Positions 9,559 to 18,596 of a stretch of DNA of 53,629 bases are shown here, one piece after another. The notes under the pieces are model-generated. The model was given only the letters and a program-made list of their open reading frames with translations, was not told the origin of the DNA and did no database searches. The stretch is from Ignavibacteriota bacterium (lineage in GTDB: Bacteria > Bacteroidota > Ignavibacteria > UBA10030): the NCBI GenBank assembly GCA_003162695.1, contig PMML01000026.1, positions 1 through 53,629 on the forward strand. Reading direction: 5' to 3'. How positions within the stretch are numbered: position 1 is the first letter of the stretch; each line of letters begins with the position of its first letter. Both the position numbers and the translations under genes were made by a program.

Positions 9559-9969
9559 ATGGCGGATAAAAATTATTATCTTGAAATCGTAACACCGAAG
9601 CGTATTGTCTTTAAGGGCGACGTCAGCAGTTTTACCGCACCCGGTGCATTGGGAAGTTTTCAGGTTTTGCGAAGTCATGCTCCGCTGCTTTCCAACATTC
9701 AAGCGGGTGCAGTGAAATTGACTGATGCTTTGGGAAAAGAGATTCATTACGCAACAAGCGGCGGTGTGGTTGAAGTGCGGGACAACAGGGTTGTTCTCCT
9801 TGCAGAAACAGCTGAAAATGTGCAGGAAATCGATGCAGACCGAGCAAAAGCTGCGCGGGATCGTGCGCAGAAACGGCTGAAGGAACGAGCGCACGATGTA
9901 GATATCGAGCGTGCCCAGCTTGCATTGCAGCGAGCGCTCAATCGGTTAAAACTTTCCGGTACAAAATAA
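9559..9969 (+). CDS. atpC: F1Fo ATP synthase subunit epsilon
   Basis: The 136-residue epsilon subunit of the F1 central stalk. It begins with the beta-sandwich (YYLEIVTPKRIVFKGDVSSF, PGALGSFQVLRSHAPLLSNI) and ends in the two-helix regulatory domain (ADRAKAARDRAQKRLKERA). The C-terminal helices that can inhibit ATP hydrolysis are therefore present. It lies six bases after atpD and is closed by a strong terminator, so the two form a bicistronic unit. Confidence 0.95.
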   Translation: MADKNYYLEIVTPKRIVFKGDVSSFTAPGALGSFQVLRSHAPLLSNIQAGAVKLTDALGKEIHYATSGGVVEVRDNRVVLLAETAENVQEIDADRAKAARDRAQKRLKERAHDVDIERAQLALQRALNRLKLSGTK

Positions 9970-9974
9970 TTTAG

Positions 9975-9999
9975 ACCCACCTTTCGCGGTGGGTTTTTT
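9975..9999 (+). terminator. Rho-independent terminator of atpDC
   Basis: ACCCACC (9975-9981), loop TTTCGC, GGTGGGT (9988-9994), then a run of six T. It closes the atpDC transcript. Confidence 0.9.
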
Positions 10000-10081
10000 A
10001 TATCTCTGCAGGCATTGATATTCAAGAGCGGATACAGTATATTCAAAACAATTCTCACAAGTTCGTTTATTCAAAAAGCCG

Positions 10082-11209
10082 GTGCAAAAAGACACTCGTT
10101 CGACGTTTGCAGAAATAAATCTTAAGGCTATTGGTTCCAACTTACTGCGCATCCGTGAAAAAATCGGTAAACATGTAAGTATCATGGCAGTCGTAAAAGC
10201 CAATGCCTATGGACACGGCAGCGCTTCCGTTGCGAAGTATATCGAAAAAAAATATGCCGATGCATTCGGGGTCGCCTTTCCCGAAGAGGGAGTTGTGCTG
10301 CGGAAAGCAGGCATCAAACTGCCGATTCTTGTGCTTGTCAATTTGCTGACGAGAGAACAGGCAAAGGTCTGCATCGATCACAAACTCCAACCGGCCGTTT
10401 GTTCTATTTCCGAAGCTGCAACGCTTGATACGCTCGGACGGAAAATGCGTCGAACGATTCCGGTTCATCTGAAAGTAGATACCGGAATGAATCGTGCCGG
10501 TGTAAAAGTGCACGATCTTGAAATGTTTTTATCGGGCATACAAAAGACCATGCGCATCGAAATACAAGGTGTCTTTACACATTTTGCGACATCTGATTGG
10601 CATGATAAAGTATTTGCAAGAGAACAGCTGCGGCTATTTCAGCAGGCATTGGAGATTTTGAGAAAGCACGGCATTGAACCGGAATGTGTTCACGCCGCCA
10701 ACAGCGCGGCAATCCTTGATTTTCCGGAATCGTATTTTTCAATGGTGCGTCCCGGATTATCAATCTACGGCTATTATCCGTCGGATGAAGTGAGCAGAGA
10801 ATTGCCGTTGACTCCGGCGCTGTCGTGGAAGACGCGCGTTTCTCTGGTAAAAAAAATAGGCGCAGGTGAAAGCGTCAGTTACGGCCGCAGATATATTGCA
10901 CAGCGTCATACAGGCATCGCAACGCTGCCTCTTGGATACGGAGACGGTTTTTCCCGCTTGCTTATGGGAAAAGCACGGGTTATTATCCATGGCCGGAAAT
11001 TTCCCGTTGTAGGCGCCATTTGCATGGACCAATTGATGGTGGATACAGACGATGCCGATATTTCTCCCGGTGATGAAGCGGTTATTATCGGCTCTCAAGG
11101 AAAAGAGACCATTTCCGCACTGGATCTGGCGAATCATCTGGGAACGATACCCTATGAGATTTGCACGGCTATTACTTCGAGAGTTCCCCGTATCTATATA
11201 AAGAAATGA
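10082..11209 (+). CDS. alr: Alanine racemase
   Basis: PLP enzyme interconverting L- and D-alanine for peptidoglycan, 375 residues. The PLP lysine is in AVVKANAYGHG (Lys39). The second catalytic residue is the Tyr of SVSYGRRY (Tyr267). CMDQLMVD near 314 is the conserved loop of the C-terminal domain. The start is taken as GTG 10082, which gives the family-typical N-terminus (STFAEINLKAI), though no strong ribosome site is visible and the start is less certain than the identity. The stop overlaps the next start as ATGA, so the unknown protein downstream is probably translationally coupled. Confidence 0.95.
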   Translation: MQKDTRSTFAEINLKAIGSNLLRIREKIGKHVSIMAVVKANAYGHGSASVAKYIEKKYADAFGVAFPEEGVVLRKAGIKLPILVLVNLLTREQAKVCIDHKLQPAVCSISEAATLDTLGRKMRRTIPVHLKVDTGMNRAGVKVHDLEMFLSGIQKTMRIEIQGVFTHFATSDWHDKVFAREQLRLFQQALEILRKHGIEPECVHAANSAAILDFPESYFSMVRPGLSIYGYYPSDEVSRELPLTPALSWKTRVSLVKKIGAGESVSYGRRYIAQRHTGIATLPLGYGDGFSRLLMGKARVIIHGRKFPVVGAICMDQLMVDTDDADISPGDEAVIIGSQGKETISALDLANHLGTIPYEICTAITSRVPRIYIKK

Positions 11210-12009
11210 CGCACGCACAACAATATATCGACACATTGCTGGGACATATTCCCACGTGGGAACTGAAGTCCATCGATAATCGCAACATGCTGGATGAAAT
11301 CAAAGAACGTCTGGCGACCTGTGAAAACCTGCAGATTGACCTGATCGCTCTCTATCGTGTGAAGGGGCTTGCAGACTTCGCTTTAAGCCTTCTCTGGATT
11401 ATGGAAAAAGCAGAATCGAATCCGTCATTCTACTACGATCCATCCGCCGATGAGGAAAAATTGGTATTTTCGATTTTTAAAAAGGCGGCAGGAGAGGAGT
11501 CCGCTTCCTCTCTTCTTGATTCTTTCGGTTCCGGTGCAGCCTCTGAACCCGCTCCTGAACAGGGGCAACAGGGATCAAATCCATTTGCCGGTTTTTCCTT
11601 TGAGTCTTCTGCATCGCCACAGAAAAGCGATGCCATAGAACAAAGCACCGCAGGTGCGGTTACTCCCGAACAAGAACGCAGCCTTGCAGATTTGCTGGAA
11701 AAGTTTTTAGAGGCCATTCAAAATGCGGCCGAAGATAGAACAGTGCTGATGGAGTCGGTGAAAACGGAATGCCGCACATTCCTCGCCTTATCATCCGGCA
11801 CGGAACTGCATGAATTTTGCCGGATTATTCTGGAATTCCTGGACTACGTCGATACCAATCAGTTTATTGATGATATCCGTGTTATGAATATCATCTCCAA
11901 TATTCAAGGACCCTACCTTCAATGGAAAGACAGTGCACCGGAAAATCGCGCAGGCATTTTGGATCCTGCTCTGGAAATCCTTCGCGATTTTAAATCGATG
12001 TTCGAGTAA
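11206..12009 (+). CDS. Conserved-looking hypothetical protein between alr and manC
   Basis: A 267-residue soluble, acidic protein that I do not recognise. Residues 1-80 look helical (YIDTLLGHIPTWELKSID, LATCENLQIDLIALYRVKG). A low-complexity linker rich in Ser, Ala, Gln and Pro spans about 105-160. The last 110 residues are again helical (ERSLADLLEKFLEAIQNAA, ELHEFCRIILEFLDYVD). There is no signal peptide and no membrane segment. ATG 11206 overlaps the alr stop by four bases and the stop lies four bases before manC, so it belongs to the alr-manC-rlpA run and might serve envelope metabolism; that is context only. Confidence 0.75.
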   Translation: MTHAQQYIDTLLGHIPTWELKSIDNRNMLDEIKERLATCENLQIDLIALYRVKGLADFALSLLWIMEKAESNPSFYYDPSADEEKLVFSIFKKAAGEESASSLLDSFGSGAASEPAPEQGQQGSNPFAGFSFESSASPQKSDAIEQSTAGAVTPEQERSLADLLEKFLEAIQNAAEDRTVLMESVKTECRTFLALSSGTELHEFCRIILEFLDYVDTNQFIDDIRVMNIISNIQGPYLQWKDSAPENRAGILDPALEILRDFKSMFE

Positions 12010-12013
12010 ACAC

Positions 12014-13102
12014 ATGAAATCCACCTTGTATGCCGTTATTATGGCGGGCGGAGTCGGATCGCGATTTTGGCCGCGCAGCCGTGAACGCACGCCCAAACAA
12101 GTCCTGGAAATTGTCGGTTCCGGAACGATGATTCAAAATACGGTCAAGCGGATTGAATCACTCGTTCCGATAGAGAATGTTTGTATAGTCACCAACCGTC
12201 TGCAAAAAGAACTCATTGCAAAACAGCTGCCGAAAATTCCGGATGAGAATATTCTGGTCGAACCGGTTGGACGCAACACCGCTCCATGTATCGGACTGGC
12301 AGCTCAATGGGTGTTCCATAAAGATCCGCATGCTGTGATGGTCGTCCTTCCGGCCGATCATATTATTCAAAACGAAAAAGAATTCCTGATTGTTCTTCGC
12401 AGGGCAATTCGTGCTGCTGAGGAAAATGAAGCGCTGGTAACGATCGGGATCAAACCGACGCATCCTGAAACCGGATTCGGATATATCCAGTTCGACGATT
12501 CCGACGATCAAAATATCAATGTATCGGAAGGGATTTACCGGGTTAAAACTTTTGCGGAGAAACCCAACATCGAGACTGCAGAAAAATTTTTAAAATCGGG
12601 CGATTTTGTCTGGAATAGCGGCATGTTTATCTGGCGTGCTTCCGTTATTCTTGATGAAATTGAACGACTGCTTCCTGAACTGGATGTTCAGTTAAAAAAG
12701 ATCGCATCGACTGTAGGCACACCCCAATTCAATCATGCAATAGAAGTCGCGTATGGTGTTTTACGAGGTGTTTCCATCGATTACGGAGTAATGGAAAAAG
12801 CGAAGAATGTGTATGTCGCAAAAGGCGATTTTGGCTGGAGCGACGTGGGTTCGTGGGATGAAGTGATACGGCTGACTCCTGTCAATGGGGACGGAAATAC
12901 AATGCGCGGAAACGTTATTGTCAAAGATGCCATTTCCAACTATATCGACGCCGGCAATAAAATGATTGCCATCGTAGGAGCGGAGGATTTGATCGTTATC
13001 TCAACCGACGATGCGATTTTGATATGCAAAAAAGGTCATTCCCAGGATGTTAAAGAAATTGTCGATTACTTGCGCCGTAAGCAAATGAATGATTTCTTAT
13101 AA
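12014..13102 (+). CDS. manC: Mannose-1-phosphate guanylyltransferase
   Basis: Makes GDP-mannose from mannose-1-phosphate and GTP, feeding polysaccharide and glycan synthesis. The nucleotidyltransferase signature AGGVGSRFWPRSRERTPKQ is at residues 11-29. Further conserved blocks are VEPVGRNTAPCIGLAA, VVLPADHII, FAEKPNIETAEKFL, FVWNSGMFIW and GDFGWSDVGSWDE. At 362 residues it has only the guanylyltransferase domain and lacks the C-terminal phosphomannose isomerase domain of bifunctional proteins. ATG 12014 gives the family N-terminus. The next gene, rlpA, starts inside its 3' end. Confidence 0.95.
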   Translation: MKSTLYAVIMAGGVGSRFWPRSRERTPKQVLEIVGSGTMIQNTVKRIESLVPIENVCIVTNRLQKELIAKQLPKIPDENILVEPVGRNTAPCIGLAAQWVFHKDPHAVMVVLPADHIIQNEKEFLIVLRRAIRAAEENEALVTIGIKPTHPETGFGYIQFDDSDDQNINVSEGIYRVKTFAEKPNIETAEKFLKSGDFVWNSGMFIWRASVILDEIERLLPELDVQLKKIASTVGTPQFNHAIEVAYGVLRGVSIDYGVMEKAKNVYVAKGDFGWSDVGSWDEVIRLTPVNGDGNTMRGNVIVKDAISNYIDAGNKMIAIVGAEDLIVISTDDAILICKKGHSQDVKEIVDYLRRKQMNDFL

Positions 13103-13583
13103 AAACATTCGATATTCGCCTGCAATTTTCTTTCTGGCGATTATCCTGGCCGGATGCTCGTCGACTCCCCGTTTTGCCGAAAAAACACGTATGGAACCGC
13201 CAAAGACTTCCCCTTCTTCACAGCAATCACGCCCGGAAGCCGGTTCTACCGCAGAAAATGGAGGGGGGAGAATCCTTTTAACCTTGACCGGAATAACTTC
13301 CTATTATGCAGAAGATTTTAACGGAAAACAGACTTCCAGCGGGGAAGTTTACGACATGAATTCTCGTACAGCCGCACATAGGACATTTCCTTTCGGAACA
13401 AAGGTCCGTGTTGTAAATACGGATAATAACAAGAGTGTTATTGTCCGTATAAATGATCGGGGTCCTTTCCACGAAGGAAGAATCTTGGACCTCTCGTACG
13501 GAGCAGCGAAAGAAATAGACCTCATCCGACTGGGAACCGCTCGTATCCGGCTCGAAGTACTGGAATGGGGAAAAGGAAAATAA
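13089..13583 (+). CDS. rlpA: RlpA-like septal lytic lipoprotein
   Basis: A 164-residue lipoprotein with lipobox LAGC at about residue 22, a short Pro/Ser linker and then the double-psi beta-barrel of RlpA: GITSYYAEDFNGKQTSSGE, FPFGTKVRVVN, VIVRINDRGPF and RILDLSYGAAKEI. RlpA proteins act on glycan strands or bind peptidoglycan at the septum. The usual C-terminal SPOR domain is missing, so septal targeting by SPOR is not expected. It overlaps manC by 14 bp and is followed 45 bp later by a YggU-family gene. Confidence 0.9.
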   Translation: MISYKNIRYSPAIFFLAIILAGCSSTPRFAEKTRMEPPKTSPSSQQSRPEAGSTAENGGGRILLTLTGITSYYAEDFNGKQTSSGEVYDMNSRTAAHRTFPFGTKVRVVNTDNNKSVIVRINDRGPFHEGRILDLSYGAAKEIDLIRLGTARIRLEVLEWGKGK

Positions 13584-13628
13584 ACTCGATAGCGTCAATC
13601 CTATTCAATAAAGCTCCGCAGGAAGTTT

Positions 13629-13850
13629 ATGAAGATAAAGGTCCTCGTTAAGCCGAACGCAAGAGAAAATCAAGTTCTTCCAATGCCGGATGGTTCTTTC
13701 TCCGTTCGACTCTCGGTTCCACCGATTGAGGGGCGCGCCAATATTGAGCTCGTTGCCCTTATCGCCGCGTATTTTCATGTACCGAAGAGTTCTGTCTTAA
13801 TAAAAAGCGGAATTAAAGGCAGAATAAAGATTTTAGAAATAAATCAGTAA
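13629..13850 (+). CDS. DUF167 / YggU family protein
   Basis: A 73-residue DUF167 protein. The family core is visible: VLVKPNARENQV, SVRLSVPPIEGRANIE and the later LIAAYFHVPKSSVLIKSG followed by GRIKILEI. AGGA lies upstream of ATG 13629. The fold is known from the family but the biochemical role is not established. It closes the alr-to-yggU gene run. Confidence 0.88.
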   Translation: MKIKVLVKPNARENQVLPMPDGSFSVRLSVPPIEGRANIELVALIAAYFHVPKSSVLIKSGIKGRIKILEINQ

Positions 13851-13907
13851 TAAAAAAAGGCTTATTTTGATCCAAAATTGCTGGTACTGATTTTTTTATG
13901 ATTTAGG

Positions 13908-13940
13908 TTGTTGCTTTATCGTTTTTTCCTTATATATTTG
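13908..13940 (+). promoter_or_regulatory. Promoter of the lytic transglycosylase gene
   Basis: TTG at 13911-13913 and TATATTTG at 13933-13940 are separated by 19 bases, matching the Bacteroidota -33/-7 pattern TTG-N19-TAnnTTTG. The same bases can be read as TTGCTT-N16-TATATT for a sigma70 type. The start codon follows about 70 bases later. Confidence 0.5.
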
Positions 13941-14012
13941 TATAGACATACATCGCGAGGCGCGAAACAGAGGACATAATTTGAATGTATGTTCAACAAT
14001 ACTTAAGGAGCT

Positions 14013-14762
14013 ATGAGTAAAACCACTAACCAAGTCGTTTTCGGTCTCTATATAGTTATACTGGTCTCTTTGATATTACTTCTGACAGGGTGCTCGCAAT
14101 TGACTCCGGGGGGCACATTTACGCAGAAACTTGAACAACCAAACGATATTATTCAGAAAAGAGCTGCTCTTATAGGCGAATCACGGCCTGAGTTCAGCTT
14201 TCTTGGTAATGCTGATCAATATATCCCCCTTGTCAAGAAATATGCTGAAAAATACAACGTCGATTGGGTTCTTATGCTTTCCACGATAAGGCAGGAATCT
14301 CGTTTCCACAGCGACGCTATCAGTAATCAGGGAGCGGGCGGGTTAATGCAGATTATGCCGTTGACGCAAATAGACCTGTCTGAAAAGCTGGGGATGAGAG
14401 AGGCAATGTCGCCGAGGAATAACATCATCGCGGGAGTCTATTATTTTAGTTCCTTATATCAGACGATAAAAGGATCCACCAAAGAAGATCGTTTACGTAT
14501 CACGCTTGCAGCTTACAACGCCGGGTTGGGACGTATTCAAGATGCGCAAACAATAGCCCGATATCTGGGTGAAGATCCGCATCGCTGGTCGTCGGTAAGC
14601 AACGCACTTTCGCTTTTAGCGAAGAAAAATTATACGCTGCATCAGCTTGTATGGGAAGATTACAGACCTCCAAGCGGGTATTTCAAGGATTCCAAGCAAA
14701 CGATCGGTTACGTCGATGATATTATGAATCGATTTAACGGTTACAGTCTTGCATTGCGATAA
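14013..14762 (+). CDS. Lytic transglycosylase (SLT domain) lipoprotein
   Basis: A 249-residue membrane-anchored murein lytic transglycosylase. The signal ends in a lipobox (LLTGC at 23-27). The SLT goose-lysozyme-like fold has the catalytic Glu in STIRQESRFHS (Glu95), then NQGAGGLMQIMP, NIIAGVYYF and LAAYNAGLGRI. It cleaves glycan strands to 1,6-anhydro products. The AAGGAG motif at 14005-14010 lies only two bases before ATG 14013, unusually close, but no alternative start keeps the signal peptide. It is monocistronic with its own promoter. Confidence 0.92.
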   Translation: MSKTTNQVVFGLYIVILVSLILLLTGCSQLTPGGTFTQKLEQPNDIIQKRAALIGESRPEFSFLGNADQYIPLVKKYAEKYNVDWVLMLSTIRQESRFHSDAISNQGAGGLMQIMPLTQIDLSEKLGMREAMSPRNNIIAGVYYFSSLYQTIKGSTKEDRLRITLAAYNAGLGRIQDAQTIARYLGEDPHRWSSVSNALSLLAKKNYTLHQLVWEDYRPPSGYFKDSKQTIGYVDDIMNRFNGYSLALR

Positions 14763-14836
14763 AACGTGTCTCCTGCACTTAGAAAATAGCTGTTCGAAAT
14801 GCACGATTCATTTCTTTGTTTTATCGTAAAACTTTC

Positions 14837-14865
14837 TTGACATTTATGTATTGTTAGAATATATT
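14837..14865 (+). promoter_or_regulatory. Sigma70-type promoter of the barrel protein gene
   Basis: TTGACA (14837-14842), 17-base spacer, TATATT (14860-14865). The start codon is 75 bases downstream, with AAGGAG at 14926-14931. Confidence 0.75.
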
Positions 14866-14939
14866 TTCATCGACTTCCCGTTTTCATTAAATAATGTTTT
14901 TCTACTATATATACCACCAATAAATAAGGAGCTAAATCC

Positions 14940-15476
14940 ATGAAACGTTTCTTAGCAGTTGTCATTGCAGTAGTTGTTGTGACCTCGTTGGTCTCTGCCC
15001 AGAGTACATGGGGCCAAGGATTAAAAGCATGGGGCGGTGGTCTTGAACTCTCCTTGCCGACAGGCGATCTCGGTAATGTAGTGGGAGTCGGGGTTGGTCC
15101 TTTTGCCAAATTTCAATATGGCATAAATGAAGATATTGCCTTAATAGGTTCTTTGGGATATACATATTGGACAAAAAAGACTGTTAATTCTTATGATTGG
15201 ACTGCAAGTGCGGTTCCTTTGCTCGTCGGTGCAAAATATAATCTCAGCAAGCAGGTAACTCCTGGATTCTATGGTTTTGCAGAAATCGGATTTTATTTCT
15301 TCTCGACGTCTCGAAGTTATGGTGGGTATACTATTTCAGGCAGTGCAACAGATTTTGTGATTGCTCCGGGTGTTGGTTATGAATTCGGCAATTTTGATGC
15401 ATCTCTGAAATACGTCATCAATGGCGACGTCAGTGATTTTGCAGTTCGTATTGCTTATCAGGTTCCTTTGCGATAA
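14940..15476 (+). CDS. Outer-membrane beta-barrel protein (178 aa)
   Basis: A small exported protein with a clear signal peptide (MKRFLAVVIAVVVVTSLVSAQ), then about eight amphipathic strands: GGGLELSLPTG, GPFAKFQYGI, IALIGSLGYTYW, PLLVGAKYNLS, GFYGFAEIGFYFF, FVIAPGVGYEFG, FDASLKYVI and FAVRIAYQVPLR, ending without a tail. This is the architecture of eight-stranded outer-membrane barrels. It is monocistronic between a strong promoter and a strong terminator with a good ribosome site, so it is probably abundant. The specific function is unknown. Confidence 0.8.
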   Translation: MKRFLAVVIAVVVVTSLVSAQSTWGQGLKAWGGGLELSLPTGDLGNVVGVGVGPFAKFQYGINEDIALIGSLGYTYWTKKTVNSYDWTASAVPLLVGAKYNLSKQVTPGFYGFAEIGFYFFSTSRSYGGYTISGSATDFVIAPGVGYEFGNFDASLKYVINGDVSDFAVRIAYQVPLR

Positions 15477-15493
15477 TTTTTTTAAAAAACGAA

Positions 15494-15528
15494 AAGGAGA
15501 AACTCTTTTTCGAGTTTCTCCTTTTTTT
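15494..15528 (+). terminator. Strong rho-independent terminator
   Basis: AAGGAGAAACTC (15494-15505), loop TTTTTC, GAGTTTCTCCTT (15512-15523), followed by T residues. Perfect 12-bp stem. Confidence 0.95.
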
Positions 15529-15576
15529 GTTTTTCATCCGCTTGGAAGCCCGCTCATTTTTTTGTAAATTGTATCT

Positions 15577-17073
15577 ATGAGAGAATTCGCACGCATCGAA
15601 GGCAAGCCCGCATGCCATTGCGGAGTTTTCGGCATCTATGGACATCCTGAAGCGGCTGTTCTGACTTTTTACGGTCTCCATGCATTGCAGCATCGGGGAC
15701 AAGAAGCAGCAGGAATTGTTTCCTCAGAGTTTGTCGCTGAAAAGCAAAAACAACATTTTAACGTTTACAAAGGGGAAGGTCTCGTCGCCGATGTTTTTAA
15801 GAACGGCAGCGTATTGACCGGCCTTCTGAAGGGTTCGGCAGCCATCGGACACAACCGCTATTCGACGACCGGCTCTGCCGATAATAAAACGAATATTCAG
15901 CCGTTTGTCGTCAATTACAAATCCGGCAATCTCGCTCTCGGGCATAACGGCAACCTTACCAATTTTAGATTCCTTCGCAACAAATTGGAGCAAGAGGGCA
16001 CAATTTTCCAATCGACCTCCGACAGCGAAATTATTCTTCACCTCATAGCGCGGAGCGCACAAAAAGATCAGATCGAACAAATCCGCGAAGCGCTGCGTAC
16101 CGTCGCGGGCGCGTATTCGTTTGTCCTTTTGACCGATACGGCGCTCGTCGCTGCGCGCGATCCATACGGCATCCGTCCCCTGGCTCTCGGAAAAATGAAA
16201 GATGCCTATGTCGTGGCTTCGGAAACATGCGCATTCGATATTATCGGGGCGGAGTATATCCGTGATGTCGCTCCCGGTGAATTGCTGGTAATCGACCGGA
16301 GTGTTCTGGAAACCGGAACGGTGATCTCTTCGCGCATCGACGACCGGCCGGTACAGCCGCATCATTGCATCTTCGAATATGTTTACTTCTCACGTCCCGA
16401 TAGTAAAATTTTTGAGGATAACGTCGATAAAGTCCGGCGCAAACTTGGAAAACTCCTTGCTGAAGAAGCGCCGGTCAAGCCCGATTCCGAAGACGATCGT
16501 GTTATCGTGATCAGTGTCCCCGATTCCAGCAACACGGCGACTCTCGGATACGTATCGAAAAGCCAGAAGATGGGATACGATGTCCGTCTCGAATTGGGAC
16601 TTATTCGAAACCATTATGTCGGGCGAACATTTATTCAACCGGAACAGAACCACCGCGAAATCAAGGTAAAGACAAAGTTCAATACCGTGAAAGGCGTGTT
16701 GAAAGGACGGAAGGTCGTCATCGTCGACGATTCTATCGTTCGGGGAACAACGTCGAAATTATTAGTTAAGATGATCCGGGATGCGGAACCGAAAGAAGTT
16801 CATTTCCGCGTTACAAGTCCGCCTATCAAATTTCCCTGTTATTACGGCATGGATTTTCCGAGTAAAGAGGAACTCATAGCAAATCGCTGCAACGGCGAGA
16901 TCGAAAGAATCCGTGAGGATTTGGGTGTCGACAGTCTTGTCTACCTTTCTATGGAAAAACTTCTTGAAGCGGCTTCCGCTTCAGAAACGAGACAATATTG
17001 CACAGCCTGTTTTAGCGGTGTCTATCCAATTCCTATCGACGCTGAAGCGACTAAAAATCAAAACGATCAATAA
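15577..17073 (+). CDS. purF: Amidophosphoribosyltransferase
   Basis: Catalyses the first committed step of purine synthesis, PRPP plus glutamine to phosphoribosylamine; 498 residues. The Ntn-hydrolase start CGVFGIYG puts the nucleophile at Cys15 after a 14-residue propeptide. HALQHRGQEAAGI and GHNRYSTTG follow. The PRPP loop is VVIVDDSIVRGTTS. Cysteines at HHCIFEY, FPCYYGMD and YCTACFSG fit the ligands of the [4Fe-4S] cluster, so this is the iron-sulfur type that matures by self-cleavage. Its stop TAA shares a base with the ATG of the next gene. Confidence 0.97.
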   Translation: MREFARIEGKPACHCGVFGIYGHPEAAVLTFYGLHALQHRGQEAAGIVSSEFVAEKQKQHFNVYKGEGLVADVFKNGSVLTGLLKGSAAIGHNRYSTTGSADNKTNIQPFVVNYKSGNLALGHNGNLTNFRFLRNKLEQEGTIFQSTSDSEIILHLIARSAQKDQIEQIREALRTVAGAYSFVLLTDTALVAARDPYGIRPLALGKMKDAYVVASETCAFDIIGAEYIRDVAPGELLVIDRSVLETGTVISSRIDDRPVQPHHCIFEYVYFSRPDSKIFEDNVDKVRRKLGKLLAEEAPVKPDSEDDRVIVISVPDSSNTATLGYVSKSQKMGYDVRLELGLIRNHYVGRTFIQPEQNHREIKVKTKFNTVKGVLKGRKVVIVDDSIVRGTTSKLLVKMIRDAEPKEVHFRVTSPPIKFPCYYGMDFPSKEELIANRCNGEIERIREDLGVDSLVYLSMEKLLEAASASETRQYCTACFSGVYPIPIDAEATKNQNDQ

Positions 17074-17627
17074 TGCTCCGTAGATTCTGGACTATTTCGA
17101 ATTTCTTCAGTTCCCTTCGCATCGTTCTTATCTTACCGGTAAGCTATTGCTACCTTGCTGGCTTTCCGCATCACCGGCTCTGGACGGTGATACTTTTACT
17201 GGCGGCGATAGGCACCGATTTTCTCGACGGTTATTGTGCAAGGCTGTGGCATCAGGTGACCGATTGGGGAAAAATCATAGATCCTCTTGCCGATAAAATT
17301 GCCGTTACATTCTATGCAATCCTTCTGGTTTCTACACATGCCATCCCTCTCTGGTATTTTATCGCCGTCGTTGCGCGCGACGTACTGCTTTTCTTCGGCG
17401 GCATTTATATTCTAAAGAAAAAAAGAATCGTTCCTCAATCCAATATTGCCGGGAAAATAGCAGTCGGTTCTGTTGCGATCGTCTTTTTACTTGCCACACT
17501 TCAGATCGCCCGGCTGGATGAGTTGCAGGCTGTTGCTCTCTGGTCGAGTGTTGTGATTCTTGCGTGGTCGTTTGTCCTGTACACAAAACGATTGTGGATA
17601 GGCCGGGACGCTCGGACGGAAGGATAG
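17073..17627 (+). CDS. pgsA: CDP-alcohol phosphatidyltransferase (PgsA-like)
   Basis: A 184-residue inner-membrane enzyme of phospholipid synthesis. The complete CDP-alcohol signature D-G-x2-A-R-x8-G-x3-D-x3-D reads DGYCARLWHQVTDWGKIIDP and continues LADK, with further hydrophobic helices on both sides. Size and sequence favour phosphatidylglycerophosphate synthase, but related synthases share the motif, so the substrate is inferred. It starts on the last base of the purF stop (TAATG), implying coupling, and is followed six bases later by ftsY, linking membrane synthesis with membrane protein targeting. Confidence 0.88.
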   Translation: MLRRFWTISNFFSSLRIVLILPVSYCYLAGFPHHRLWTVILLLAAIGTDFLDGYCARLWHQVTDWGKIIDPLADKIAVTFYAILLVSTHAIPLWYFIAVVARDVLLFFGGIYILKKKRIVPQSNIAGKIAVGSVAIVFLLATLQIARLDELQAVALWSSVVILAWSFVLYTKRLWIGRDARTEG

Positions 17628-17633
17628 GCAGGA

Positions 17634-18569
17634 ATGGGTTTGTTCGATACATTGTCGAAATTTACAGAAGGATTATCGAAAACACGCATATCTCTTATAG
17701 GCCGCGTGCAGAAGCTTATCACGGCGCAATCGAAAATCGACGATGCAACCTTCAATGAACTGGAACAGATCCTTCTCGAAGCGGATGTAGGATTTGCTAC
17801 GACGTCGGAAATCCTTACCCGCTTGCGGCACCGGGTGAAAGAGGAGCGCTTTGAAGACACATCCGCATTGCTTGCCCTTCTGAAAGAAGTTGTCCTTGAA
17901 ATTCTCGGCCCGCAATCTATTCCTTCGATGCCGCCTGCGGAACTCAGACCTTTTGTGATCATGGTTGTCGGCGTCAACGGCGCAGGCAAAACGACCACTA
18001 TCGGAAAAATGGCTTACCAGTACCGCCAGGCAGGATATCGCGTCGTGATCGGCGCTGCAGACACGTTCCGCGCAGCGGCAAATGAGCAATTGGAAATATG
18101 GGCGAAGCGGGCCGGGGTAGAACTTGTTCAGCAATCTCAGGGTTCCGATCCGGCCGCCGTGGCGTTCGATGCGCTCAACTCCGCTCTTGCAAAGAAAGCG
18201 GATATTGTTATTATCGATACGGCGGGACGCCTGCATACGAAAGTACCGTTGATGGAAGAACTGCGGAAGATCAAACGAGTGCTGGAGAAACGCCTGCCCG
18301 GTGCTCCGCATGAAGTCCTCCTTGTTCTTGATGCTGCAACCGGTCAAAACGGTCTTCAACAGGCAAAAGTATTCTCCGCCGCAGTTGAATTGACCGGTTT
18401 GGTCCTGACAAAAATCGACGGTACGGCAAAAGGCGGAATTATTCTGGCTATTGCCTATGAACTGAAACTCCCGGTCAAGTTTGTCGGCATGGGGGAAGGT
18501 ATTGACGATCTGCGGTTCTTCGATACTCACGCATTCGTTGAAGCCCTGTTTGCATCAGGCGGAAAATGA
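17634..18569 (+). CDS. ftsY: Signal recognition particle receptor FtsY
   Basis: SRP receptor GTPase that docks nascent membrane proteins; 311 residues. The N domain (residues 1-90) is followed by the G domain with G1 loop GVNGAGKT at 113-120, ADTFRAAANEQL, DTAGRLHTKVPLMEEL, TKIDGTAKGG and GEGIDDLRFFD. The long acidic A domain of enterobacterial FtsY is missing; only a short N-terminal helix remains, as in many bacteria. AGGA precedes ATG 17634. Confidence 0.96.
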   Translation: MGLFDTLSKFTEGLSKTRISLIGRVQKLITAQSKIDDATFNELEQILLEADVGFATTSEILTRLRHRVKEERFEDTSALLALLKEVVLEILGPQSIPSMPPAELRPFVIMVVGVNGAGKTTTIGKMAYQYRQAGYRVVIGAADTFRAAANEQLEIWAKRAGVELVQQSQGSDPAAVAFDALNSALAKKADIVIIDTAGRLHTKVPLMEELRKIKRVLEKRLPGAPHEVLLVLDAATGQNGLQQAKVFSAAVELTGLVLTKIDGTAKGGIILAIAYELKLPVKFVGMGEGIDDLRFFDTHAFVEALFASGGK

Positions 18570-18596
18570 GTATAAATTGTCTATGAATTCTTAAAT

